Origin: VBOC01 sp964512655
GTDB lineage: Bacteria; Bacteroidota; Ignavibacteria; UBA10030; SZUA-254
Direction of reading: 5' to 3'
DNA: 64,000 nt
Assembly (NCBI GenBank): GCA_964512655.1
Contig: CAZEJT010000009.1
Span: 42,246 to 106,245 of the forward strand
Shown: positions 50,610 to 57,991 of the stretch, piece after piece
Layout of the letters: each line of letters starts with the position of its first letter
Numbering within the stretch: the first letter of the stretch is position 1
Notes under the pieces: model-generated
The model's database searches: none
What the model saw: only the letters and a program-made list of their open reading frames with translations
Told to the model about the DNA's origin: nothing
Made by a program: the position numbers and the translations under genes

Positions 50610-52204
50610 TATTTAAGCGTGCTGCCAACATCCACGATTCTTCCCTCCGGAACCGTCACAAATTTCTTGTGCTCCTTGAGGTATTCGATGATGGCGTCCC
50701 GGTCGAGCTGTCCCGTGTCGCGCACGTGAACGGATGAGTCGGCCACATTGAAGAAGAGCCTCAGATGCGTTCCCACAAAATTATTCGTGCAGATGGTGTA
50801 CGTTGACGATTTGTCGATTGGTTTCCCGTTTACTTTCAGAGCCCGGATGCGATGCCCCCTGGGGCTCGTGGAATTGTACGTGTACCGCATCCCCGACACC
50901 TGAAGAAAGTCTTTCGGCGCGACCGAGGTTTGCCATTCCATCATCGGCTTCAGCTGAGATCCGTTGATGCTGAAGACGACAAGGGTATTCTCGAACGGGT
51001 TGATCTCCCAGATGTCGCGCTCCTTGATCGGTCCCGCTCCAAGGTCCTTCCGCATCCCCCCCGCGTTCTGGAAGGCGATATCCGTATGGGCCGCGGACCT
51101 CATCGCATCGCACTCGAAATCGCCGAGGTTTGATTCAACCCTTTGCCCGAACGACCTGTCCCAGGGCACCGGCAGATTCCCGATGACGCTGCCGAGTTTC
51201 TTGTTTACGATCGATTCCAGGCTGTCTACGATCCTCTGAGTGAAGGGATCCGGAGTGGTCCCATCGACCCGCGTCTCGATGAGGGCGCTCGACGAGCTCG
51301 CGACCGAGTTGTTCTGAACATTGACGAGCAGATCCAGCTCGCCGAGAAACTGGCCCCTCGATCCGGCCTCGACGATGAGAGTCCCGTTCTTTTTGATGGG
51401 TGTGGCGAGAGCTATGTGATCGTGTCCGCCTACGATGACGTCGATGTCCTTCCGTCGCATCGCGAGCAGCGTGTCCTGCCCGAGTCCCATGTGGCTCACG
51501 ACGACGAGGATGTTCGGCGCGCCGGCCGCTCTCATCTCCTTGATGGATCGGTTGATCGCGCTGTCCACATTCATGATCCGGCAGCCCCGGAGATTGCTCG
51601 CGAGAGTCAGGTCGGCCAGATCCGGCGGGGCGAGTCCGATGAAACCTGCTGTCACCTTTTGAATCTTCTTGAGCAGGAAGGGGCGGCCAAGAGGTTTGCC
51701 GGTCGCGAGATCGACGACATTTGAGCAGAGGATCGGGAATGTCGCCCGTGCGATGTTCGCCCGGAGCGTGTCCATCCCGTAGTCGAACTCGTGGTTGCCG
51801 AGGGCAAATGCAGTAGGCGATATGTGATTCATCAGCTCGATCTGGGATCGCCCGAAGGTCAGCGTAGAAATGGGAGTTCCCTGAACGTCGTCCCCTGCGC
51901 AGAGCACGGCGACGTCGCCGTATGACCTCCTCAGATCCTCGATGTATCCGTGAAGCGCGGCCGCTCCCCCAACTTCATACATGTTGCCTCGCTGAAGGCG
52001 ATTCGTATCGGCGAGAACGAGAGGGGCGTTTTGTGCATGGAAATCATTCCAGTGGAGAATCGTAAACGGGACCGGACGGCTCTGGACGGCCACAGGGCCT
52101 ACCGGTTGCGCGATCGTAACCCCTGCGAGAAGCATTGCGAGAGAAACTATCTGCAGGCAAAAGCGGGGCGGGCGCAAGAGAAGGTGAGGGGTTGCCAACA
52201 TCAT
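50609..52204 (-). CDS. Periplasmic 5'-nucleotidase/UDP-sugar hydrolase family protein
   Basis: A 531-residue exported metallophosphatase. The signal peptide (to about residue 32, TIAQ) is at the N-terminus when the ATG at 52204 is used. Metal-site motifs of the calcineurin-like domain are ILHWNDFHAQ, GDDVQG, GNHEFDYG, SHMGLG and VGGHDHI. The C-terminal 5'-nucleotidase domain has FQNAGGMRKDLGAG where the family usually has NGGGIR, and INPFENTLVVF. It should dephosphorylate extracellular nucleotides. A weak promoter (TTGCGT, 17 bases, TAGTTT at 52212-52240) would give a leaderless message. Confidence 0.9.
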   Translation of the reverse strand: MMLATPHLLLRPPRFCLQIVSLAMLLAGVTIAQPVGPVAVQSRPVPFTILHWNDFHAQNAPLVLADTNRLQRGNMYEVGGAAALHGYIEDLRRSYGDVAVLCAGDDVQGTPISTLTFGRSQIELMNHISPTAFALGNHEFDYGMDTLRANIARATFPILCSNVVDLATGKPLGRPFLLKKIQKVTAGFIGLAPPDLADLTLASNLRGCRIMNVDSAINRSIKEMRAAGAPNILVVVSHMGLGQDTLLAMRRKDIDVIVGGHDHIALATPIKKNGTLIVEAGSRGQFLGELDLLVNVQNNSVASSSSALIETRVDGTTPDPFTQRIVDSLESIVNKKLGSVIGNLPVPWDRSFGQRVESNLGDFECDAMRSAAHTDIAFQNAGGMRKDLGAGPIKERDIWEINPFENTLVVFSINGSQLKPMMEWQTSVAPKDFLQVSGMRYTYNSTSPRGHRIRALKVNGKPIDKSSTYTICTNNFVGTHLRLFFNVADSSVHVRDTGQLDRDAIIEYLKEHKKFVTVPEGRIVDVGSTLK

Positions 52205-52334
52205 TACTTCAAAACTAACGAAACGCGTCGAGAAACGCAATGAATGTTGATTCGCTTCCCCATTATTAGTATATTCCTCCATTGGACGTACAACCTTCCG
52301 CGGTAGTTTAACAGGTTGAATGGTATCATGATTT

Positions 52335-52407
52335 GGGGCTGTAGCTCAGTTGGGAGAGCGCGTGAATGGCATTCACGAGGTCGAGGGTTCGATCCCCTTC
52401 AGCTCCA
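52335..52407 (+). tRNA. tRNA-Ala (anticodon GGC)
   Basis: A complete cloverleaf. The acceptor stem is GGGGCTG/CAGCTCC with discriminator A, the D stem GCTC/GAGC, the anticodon stem CGTGA/TCACG with loop ATGGCAT, and the T arm GAGGG-TTCGATC-CCCTT. The anticodon GGC reads GCC/GCU alanine codons. The 3' CCA is not encoded. Confidence 0.95.
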
Positions 52408-52462
52408 CGCTTCTGATTCACCCCTCAGCCGCTAATCACGGCGCCTTTCTTTTTTCTCGCAC

Positions 52463-52810
52463 ATGGGCAAGAGAGTAAAGGAATTTCAGTCGTTCCGGAA
52501 GAAGATGAACGAGCGGATCCTCGGGCAGGACAACCGCGCGATCAAACGATTCTTCGGCGTCGATACCCTCACGTACGAACCGGGCAAGCTCGATGGGCGA
52601 ACGAAGGAGATGCTCGGTCTCGTTTCATCGATGGTACTTCGCTGCGACGACTGCATCTCGTATCACATTCTTCAATGCAAGGAGAATGGCGTGACAGACG
52701 AAGAAATGTTCGAGGTCTTCAGCGTCGCGCTCACCGTGGGGGGATCCATCGTGATACCGCATCTGCGCCGCGCCGTCGCGTTTCTCGACGAGCTGCACGA
52801 ATCAACTTGA
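52463..52810 (+). CDS. AhpD-like carboxymuconolactone decarboxylase family protein
   Basis: A 115-residue all-helical protein. The AhpD-type redox motif is LRCDDCISYHI (CxxC followed by His, about 59-69), preceded by the conserved acidic helix (LDGRTKEMLGLV). Such proteins act as small peroxidase or disulfide reductants; the partner is unknown. The -35 box of the ferredoxin promoter lies inside its last codons. Confidence 0.88.
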   Translation: MGKRVKEFQSFRKKMNERILGQDNRAIKRFFGVDTLTYEPGKLDGRTKEMLGLVSSMVLRCDDCISYHILQCKENGVTDEEMFEVFSVALTVGGSIVIPHLRRAVAFLDELHEST

Positions 52811-52835
52811 CATTTTCTAAATAACTCCGTACATA
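52807..52835 (+). promoter_or_regulatory. Promoter for the ferredoxin gene
   Basis: TTGACA, 17 bases, TACATA. This is a near-consensus sigma-70-type promoter with a leader of about 37 bases. Confidence 0.65.
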
Positions 52836-52878
52836 TACCAGTCCACTTTCACCAACCACGTACTTTCGAGGTCCGATC

Positions 52879-53181
52879 ATGACCTATATCGTCTGCGAGC
52901 CGTGCTACGACTGTAAGTTTACAGATTGCGTCGAGGTGTGTCCCGTCGATTGCTTTTATGAAGACGACAAGATGCTCTACATCCATCCCGACGAATGCAT
53001 AGACTGCGGCGCGTGCGTCCCGGAATGTCCGGTCGAAGCGATCTTCGCCGAGGCAGACGTTCCCGAACAGTGGAAAGAATGGACCCCGATCAACTACGAG
53101 AAGGCTCCCCAGAGTACCCAGATCACTCACAAGAAGGACGCGCTCGCCGGAACCACCGGGAAGGAGTGCAAGAAAAAATAA
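52879..53181 (+). CDS. fdxA: Seven-iron ferredoxin (3Fe-4S/4Fe-4S)
   Basis: A 100-residue ferredoxin. The N-terminal cluster motif is CEPCYDCKFTDCVEVCP and the second is CIDCGACVPECPVEAI, with the FdxA-type C-terminal extension (AEADVPEQWKEWTPINYE). The layout matches 7Fe ferredoxins that carry one [3Fe-4S] and one [4Fe-4S] cluster. It is a single-gene unit with its own promoter. Its redox partners are not indicated. Confidence 0.93.
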   Translation: MTYIVCEPCYDCKFTDCVEVCPVDCFYEDDKMLYIHPDECIDCGACVPECPVEAIFAEADVPEQWKEWTPINYEKAPQSTQITHKKDALAGTTGKECKKK

Positions 53182-53326
53182 CTCCTCTCCGCAAAGACAG
53201 AAAGTAGTTCCGCAAATTTTTTTGTAAATTGCTCGCTGAGCCCCTATTCGGGGCCAGCATCACACCTTCGGGATGCAGATTGCGTCCCGATTTCGTTTAT
53301 AGATCCCTCTGTAAGGCACCATTCAT
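53182..53326 (+). other. Structured non-coding stretch after the ferredoxin gene
   Basis: No coding frame with homology is seen. Small hairpins occur: GCCCC-TATTC-GGGGC near 53238-53252 and GCATC-ACACCTTCG-GATGC-like pairing near 53255-53274. It could be the ferredoxin 3' region or a small RNA. Confidence 0.3.
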
Positions 53327-53355
53327 TTGCAAGAAACTATCCAGATGCTTATCAT
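53327..53355 (+). promoter_or_regulatory. Promoter for the 48-residue membrane protein gene
   Basis: TTGCAA, 17 bases, TATCAT, about 90 bases before the ATG at 53447. Confidence 0.45.
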
Positions 53356-53446
53356 CCCATTACACAAAGGGCTTTCTTTCGCGCGAATCTCCGTCGCATC
53401 TTTTCCGTATTAAAGGGAAAAGAACTCAGCTGCAGAGACCAATCTT

Positions 53447-53593
53447 ATGCCGATTGTAGAATTTCTTGGGTTGAACGTCGTCATCGTGGGAGGATTGATA
53501 GTCGGGGTGTTCCTCTATCTCGTCTTCCTGATGAATAAAAGGAGAAAGGAGAAATTCCTGCATCAGGGAGTGAAAGGGAATTCGACTTCCTGA
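53447..53593 (+). CDS. Small single-pass membrane protein, unknown
   Basis: A 48-residue frame: a hydrophobic helix (LNVVIVGGLIVGVFLYLVFLM, residues about 9-29) followed by a strongly basic tail (NKRRKEKF). It follows the positive-inside rule, with the tail in the cytoplasm. I do not recognise the family. Support comes from an upstream promoter, the clean membrane-helix/basic-tail layout and a terminator-like hairpin 26 bases after the stop. No good ribosome site is visible. Confidence 0.55.
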   Translation: MPIVEFLGLNVVIVGGLIVGVFLYLVFLMNKRRKEKFLHQGVKGNSTS

Positions 53594-53619
53594 CGAAACG
53601 CCGCGCTTTTGATGTCTTT

Positions 53620-53648
53620 GAACCCCTCTGCTTTTTCGCGAGGGGTTC
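53620..53648 (+). terminator. Intrinsic terminator-like hairpin
   Basis: GAACCCCTC, an 11-base loop, GAGGGGTTC, then TGTGTTTCTG. It separates the small membrane protein gene from the aspartokinase promoter. Confidence 0.6.
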
Positions 53649-53662
53649 TGTGTTTCTGACTG

Positions 53663-53691
53663 TTGATACTCTGAAGGTCGAGTGCTATATT
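53663..53691 (+). promoter_or_regulatory. Promoter for the aspartokinase gene
   Basis: TTGATA, 17 bases, TATATT. The leader is about 37 bases, with no attenuator-like structure. Confidence 0.6.
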
Positions 53692-53734
53692 TGGGCACGA
53701 TGGACTGCGACACACAACCAGGGGCGCAATACCA

Positions 53735-55147
53735 ATGATCGTGATGAAATTCGGAGGGACGTCCACTCAAGACGCGCAGGCGATGGGGAACGTTGTCCGC
53801 ATTGTGAAGGAGCGGATTGATCGTAAACCGGTCGTCGTGATCTCGGCGATCGCACAGGCCACCAACATGCTGGAACAGTCCGGGCGCCTCGCAGCCGAGG
53901 GAAAGTCGGGAGAGGCGAGAGACACGCTCCTGAAGCTCTTCGAGAGGCACTATGCTATCGCCGATGCGCTCGTAAAGGAGCCCCAGAGACATCGCAGCCT
54001 CCGGAAAGTAATCGCGGCTTCTCTTGGCGAGCTCGAGGAATTGATCAAAGGCCTAGCAATTCTTAGAGAACTGACCCCCCGAGCCCTCGACACGATTTAC
54101 TCGTTTGGCGAACTCCTCTCCTCTCGCATAGTTGCAGCTGCCCTGGAAGAGAACGGTGTATCCGCCCAATGGCTCGATACCAAGGAATTCATGATCACCG
54201 ACGAGAGATATAATTCCGCCTCGCCGGCAATGGACGTTCTGAAAGAACGGCTGACCGAAATCGTCGGACCTCTGACCCAACAGGGCATTGTTCCGGTGAC
54301 CCAGGGATTTATCGGATGCACAAGGAGCGGCCACAGAACCACAATGGGGCGTGAAAGCTCGGATTATTCTGCATCGGTCATTGGCGCAGCGTTGAATGTT
54401 GAAGATGTCCAGATCTGGACGGACGTGGACGGCATTCTCACTGCAGATCCCAGGATTGTGCCTTCGCCCAGGAAGGTAAAAGTGCTCTCATTCGAGGAAG
54501 CTTTCGATCTCTCGTTCTTCGGAGCAAAGGTTCTCCACCCGAAGACCATTCTTCCGGTGATGGGTCTGAACATCCCGGTTCACGTCTATAACTCGCGTCG
54601 TTCCCAACTTTCGGGAAGCCTGGTCACGTCCGGAAATCCGACGGATGCTCCGTGCGTGAAATCGGTAGCATTCAAACGGAACATGATTCTTCTGACGGTA
54701 GCGCCGACGAACCGATACGGACCGTATAGTTTTTGGGGGCACGTGTTCAATGTTCTGACTGAAGCAGGTGCGACGGCATACCTGACCGCCACATCGGATT
54801 ACGGGCTTTCTGTTGCCCTCGATGCTACAAGTGACTCTTCGACTATCGCCGACGCTCTCAAGGGCATTGGCACGGTCACAGTTGAGGGGGAGAAGGGGAT
54901 TGTAAGCGTCGTCGGGTCCAGTGTCCGCGGGGTGCCTCGCCTTGTCGAGCGTGTGTTCCGTTCACTGGCAGACAAGCAGGTACTGATGATTTCCTTTGGG
55001 GCGTCGCGTTCGAATCTCTCCCTCATGATCGATGACGCGGTTGTTCCCCATGCGGTCCGTTCTCTTCACGATGAATTCTTCAACGGAGCCGCAAATGAGA
55101 CGTTCGAAGTTCTTGAACACTTCCAGGCTCCGCTCCAGCCTTCCTGA
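53735..55147 (+). CDS. lysC: Aspartokinase (monofunctional)
   Basis: A 470-residue aspartate kinase. The nucleotide-binding start is MKFGGTSTQDAQAM, followed by GFIGCTRSGHRTTMGRESSDYSAS and WTDVDGILTADPRIV in the catalytic domain. Two C-terminal ACT domains (about 310-455) include VNVLTEAGA-like and IVSVVGSSVRGVPRLVERVF segments and should bind lysine or threonine. It phosphorylates aspartate, the first step to lysine, threonine, methionine and diaminopimelate. No other pathway genes are adjacent. The length fits AK III-type enzymes. Confidence 0.95.
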   Translation: MIVMKFGGTSTQDAQAMGNVVRIVKERIDRKPVVVISAIAQATNMLEQSGRLAAEGKSGEARDTLLKLFERHYAIADALVKEPQRHRSLRKVIAASLGELEELIKGLAILRELTPRALDTIYSFGELLSSRIVAAALEENGVSAQWLDTKEFMITDERYNSASPAMDVLKERLTEIVGPLTQQGIVPVTQGFIGCTRSGHRTTMGRESSDYSASVIGAALNVEDVQIWTDVDGILTADPRIVPSPRKVKVLSFEEAFDLSFFGAKVLHPKTILPVMGLNIPVHVYNSRRSQLSGSLVTSGNPTDAPCVKSVAFKRNMILLTVAPTNRYGPYSFWGHVFNVLTEAGATAYLTATSDYGLSVALDATSDSSTIADALKGIGTVTVEGEKGIVSVVGSSVRGVPRLVERVFRSLADKQVLMISFGASRSNLSLMIDDAVVPHAVRSLHDEFFNGAANETFEVLEHFQAPLQPS

Positions 55148-55164
55148 TAAGGTGAGAGGTCCAA

Positions 55165-55203
55165 CGCATGACGATGCGGTAGGCGCACCCTTTGGGGTGC
55201 GTG
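55165..55203. repeat. Double hairpin, variant dispersed palindrome
   Basis: CGCAT-GACG-ATGCG, then GTAGG, then CGCACCC-TTTG-GGGTGCG. On the opposite strand it reads like the copy at 28723-28748, with the CCTAC tail on the same side. Confidence 0.55.
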
Positions 55204-55245
55204 TCTTAGAACGACGAACTGAGTTCGCCCGCCGCTAAACCCGTA

Positions 55246-56247
55246 ATGACAGTAGATCCCCGCCTTGTAAGAAGAATCCTGGTAATTAAACTACGCGCAA
55301 TCGGGGACGTTCTTCTCTCCACGGTGGTGCTCGAGAGTCTACGATCGGGCTTCCCCGACGCAATAATAGATTTCCTCACTGAACGACCGAGCCGTGAGGT
55401 CCTTGAGGGGAACCCTCTTGTGGATTCTGTTCTAGTGTTCGATGGGAAGAAGGACAGCGGACTCGGGTTAATCCTGAAAGTGCGAAGGGAAAGATATGAT
55501 CTTGTTATCGATTTGTTTGGAAATCCGCGAAGCGCATTGGTCGCGCTTGGGAGCGGAGCCCGGTACCGCGTAGGGTACAGGTTTGGATGGAGGCAGTACT
55601 GCTACAACATCGTCACAGAACCACGAGGGAATCTGGTACATAACACAGAGTTCAATCTTGATTCCGTCCGTCGGATGGGGATCCCCGTCGTCAGCTCATC
55701 CCCGCAATTCCCCTTAACACAGGAGTCGAACGATTTCGCTGAAGCCTTCGTTGCAGAAAAATCGCTGAAAGGGAAGTTTGTAGTTGCACTTAATCCGGGT
55801 GGTGGGTGGCCAAGCAAGCGCTGGCCGCTGAGTCACTTTGCTCAATTGGGAGATCAGCTTTCGGAGAAGTACCAAGCCAAGATCGTACTGATTTGGGGTC
55901 CGGGGGAAGAAGGGTTGGCGAGTGAGATACGCAGACTGATGAAGGCCGAATCAATCCTCATCCCTCCGACCAACCTTAAGCAACTCGGGGGTATCTTGAA
56001 GCGCTGTAATCTACTGGTAACAAATGACTCCGGTCCGATGCATATCGCTGCTGCAGTAGGCAGTTCTGTCCTTGCAATCTTTGGCCCCACTAATCCGGAG
56101 TTCCAGGGACCGGTCACAATGAAGAGAGAGATAGCTCAAAATCACAAACTCCTCTGCTTAGGGTGTAACTTCACGCACTGTCCTATTGGGAATCCTTGCA
56201 TGGAGGAGCTATTTGTGGAAGAAGTCCTCAGTGGGTATCGAAAATAG
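55246..56247 (+). CDS. Glycosyltransferase family 9, heptosyltransferase-like
   Basis: A 333-residue GT-B enzyme of the ADP-heptose:LPS heptosyltransferase family. It has ILVIKLRAIGDVLLSTVVL (about 10-28), ALNPGGGWPSKRWP (about 182-195, acceptor/donor loop), and VTNDSGPMHIAAAVGSSVLAIFGPTNP (about 259-285, ADP-heptose binding). It should add heptose to the LPS core, using ADP-heptose made by the rfaE1/rfaE2 products encoded 18 kb away. It is the last clearly chromosomal gene before the accessory island. Confidence 0.92.
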   Translation: MTVDPRLVRRILVIKLRAIGDVLLSTVVLESLRSGFPDAIIDFLTERPSREVLEGNPLVDSVLVFDGKKDSGLGLILKVRRERYDLVIDLFGNPRSALVALGSGARYRVGYRFGWRQYCYNIVTEPRGNLVHNTEFNLDSVRRMGIPVVSSSPQFPLTQESNDFAEAFVAEKSLKGKFVVALNPGGGWPSKRWPLSHFAQLGDQLSEKYQAKIVLIWGPGEEGLASEIRRLMKAESILIPPTNLKQLGGILKRCNLLVTNDSGPMHIAAAVGSSVLAIFGPTNPEFQGPVTMKREIAQNHKLLCLGCNFTHCPIGNPCMEELFVEEVLSGYRK

Positions 56248-56314
56248 TTAAGGATTTCGGGTTTGCCTTCAATGAGCTAAGGGGGGAGGAATTAGAGAAC
56301 GGATCCCCTCTCGT

Positions 56315-56353
56315 GGCACCCCTTTTAGCGCCTTCGGCGCCCCTAGGGATGCC
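56315..56353. terminator. Compound hairpin at the edge of the island
   Basis: An inner GCGCC-TTC-GGCGC stem is flanked by GGCACCC and GGGATGCC arms. It lies 70 bases after the heptosyltransferase stop and covers the stop codon of the convergent gene. Confidence 0.45.
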
Positions 56354-56732
56354 TCTTGGTGTCACGCTGGTCCCAAAGATCAGTCACTCCCCATTCCAGA
56401 AGCGCTCGGTCGTCCGGACGGTTTGCGACTTCGGCTTGGCCAAGTTCTCTTAAATGAGCTTCAGCGTAAAGGATTCGATCGTACAAGAAGGCTAGAACTG
56501 TCAACGGCTGACAGCGGATCGTTGAGTCCCATTCCCCGGGCGGTAGCGAAATCAATTGGTCGATCAGGGCCAATACATAGCCTTGAGATGTGCTCCGGAG
56601 ATCGAGATAGTAATCCTCCTCGCCCAATTCTTGCAATTTGTTCAGGATAGCGATCTTGATGTCGTTACTAAAAAGCTGTTCACGCATCCGCTGCCAACGA
56701 GGCAGGAGAATATCCGCCCTCACCGTGCACAT
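56343..56732 (-). CDS. Hypothetical protein of the accessory island
   Basis: A 129-residue soluble, helix-rich protein that I do not recognise. It contains acidic and Leu-rich segments (ILNKLQELGEEDYYLDLR, ALLEWGVTDLWDQRD) and no signal or membrane helix. It is the last gene in the minus-strand island series, about 120 bases after the small basic protein gene. A later ATG (MREQLF) is a possible alternative start. Confidence 0.5.
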   Translation of the reverse strand: MCTVRADILLPRWQRMREQLFSNDIKIAILNKLQELGEEDYYLDLRSTSQGYVLALIDQLISLPPGEWDSTIRCQPLTVLAFLYDRILYAEAHLRELGQAEVANRPDDRALLEWGVTDLWDQRDTKRHP

Positions 56733-56852
56733 GATCCCACGAGTGTAAAAAATGTGATTGAGTAAGTAACTTCCCTTGAATGGTGCATCCTGATAGCCGA
56801 GTGACGGTTCCTGAGTTAAAAGCCCCTGCCGGAATTTGAGCCCTGTGAGCGA

Positions 56853-57179
56853 TTATGCGGGTGTGGAACGCTTCCTTTGGCGGTGATGAATATCGTCGTC
56901 CATCCTCTCAGGAATCATCCCTTTGAAATCCTCCTGTAGTCTTTGCAAGGCCTCCTGGACGAGTGATGAGCGGTTATATTTTCGGCTCACCCTCTGTAAA
57001 GCCTCGGAGGTCTGATTAAGCCACTCTGATTGCTGGCTATACAGGCTGACTGCCACGACCTCGTAGGTCCTGTTCCTAATTTTCTTGGTACCCTGAGCGC
57101 CAGCCTTCTTCTCGGTTGCATGCTGGGACGATTTGGATCGGCGTTGCCGTTTGAGGTTTTCAGAGAGCCCATTTGCCAT
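56853..57179 (-). CDS. Small basic protein next to parA, possible partition partner
   Basis: A 108-residue protein from the ATG at 57179. The N-terminal half is very basic (NLKRQRRSKSSQ, KKIRNRTYEVV). The C-terminal half has an amphipathic helix pair, VSRKYNRSSLVQEALQRLQ, resembling the helices of ribbon-helix-helix DNA-binding proteins. Its place 33 bases downstream of the ParA-type gene is where a ParB- or RHH-type partner is usually found. The partner role is inference from position and charge. Confidence 0.5.
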   Translation of the reverse strand: MANGLSENLKRQRRSKSSQHATEKKAGAQGTKKIRNRTYEVVAVSLYSQQSEWLNQTSEALQRVSRKYNRSSLVQEALQRLQEDFKGMIPERMDDDIHHRQRKRSTPA

Positions 57180-57212
57180 AGTGCATAATCCTTTGGTCAA
57201 TGCTTGGTAGAA

Positions 57213-57931
57213 TTAGGTGACGTTTGAGCTCGGGGCGTAGCTGAAGATATCAGCCCTCATGATTTGAGGTTCGTTGAGCGGCTCTGACTGCGGTATCGAG
57301 GTCTTAAACATCTTGTGTTTCCGCTGGTGAAGCGTGGACATTACGGCTTGGTTGGTGACCGTTTTGCACGAGTCAACCTTCGTCAAAAGAATCCTCCCGC
57401 CGTCAAAGCTCTTTCCCCGGCGATCGGAAATGAGGTCCAAAAGGTCAACAACCGCGTCTGCCGCCCCGGCTTCCATGAGGCAGCGGACCGTGACTAGGCT
57501 GGCGGCGGTTATTGCCGCTTCCGTGAGCACGCCTAGCGACGGCGGACGGTCTATGACGACGAACTCGTACTGCCGGCTAACAGGGAAGAGAGAGCCTGCT
57601 TTAGCAGCTCCTCTCGGTTCGGGCGCGTGTAAAATGCCTGCGCCTGCCGCTCCAAGCGGATAGTTGACGGTATTACGCGGCGGTTCTCGATTTGTGTCTG
57701 CTTTATCACGCTGGCGATAGAGGAGCGGAGGTCTGCGAGAAGTTCCTGCAGGGAGGGGTCGCTGTCCATCGTCTCGATGTTGAGGGCTTTACTCGATTGC
57801 GCCTGTGGATCGCACTCAACCAAAAGCGTACGCTTACCCGCCCTGGCTAAGCCTGCTCTTAGCGATTCGGAAGTAGCCGTTTTGGACGTACCGCCTTTGT
57901 GCGTTGCGATCCCAATTATCGTTGCCGGCAT
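57213..57931 (-). pseudogene. parA: ParA-family ATPase, frameshifted
   Basis: Two frames encode consecutive parts of one ParA/Soj-type ATPase. The first (57551-57931) has the deviant Walker A KGGTSKTAT near residue 11 and LLVECDPQAQSS near 37, and ends early in GSTSSSS. The second, in another frame, reads YEFVVIDRPPSLGVLTEAA (Walker B-like region) and continues to 57213. The switch falls at a (CT)4 run (57587-57594, plus-strand AGAGAGAG). Removing one CT would join them as QALFPVSRQYEFVVID. This could be a true lesion, slippage-based phase variation or a sequencing error. ParA proteins drive plasmid or element segregation. Confidence 0.75.
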
Positions 57932-57991
57932 GTTCTTATTAACACTTTATATGACTTATTAAGTATTGTCAAAATAAACAACAGAGTCAAA

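Noticed and set aside
56196..56453. An 85-residue plus-strand frame overlapping the heptosyltransferase end
   Set aside because: It starts inside the heptosyltransferase gene, runs through the hairpin at 56315 and has no coding character.
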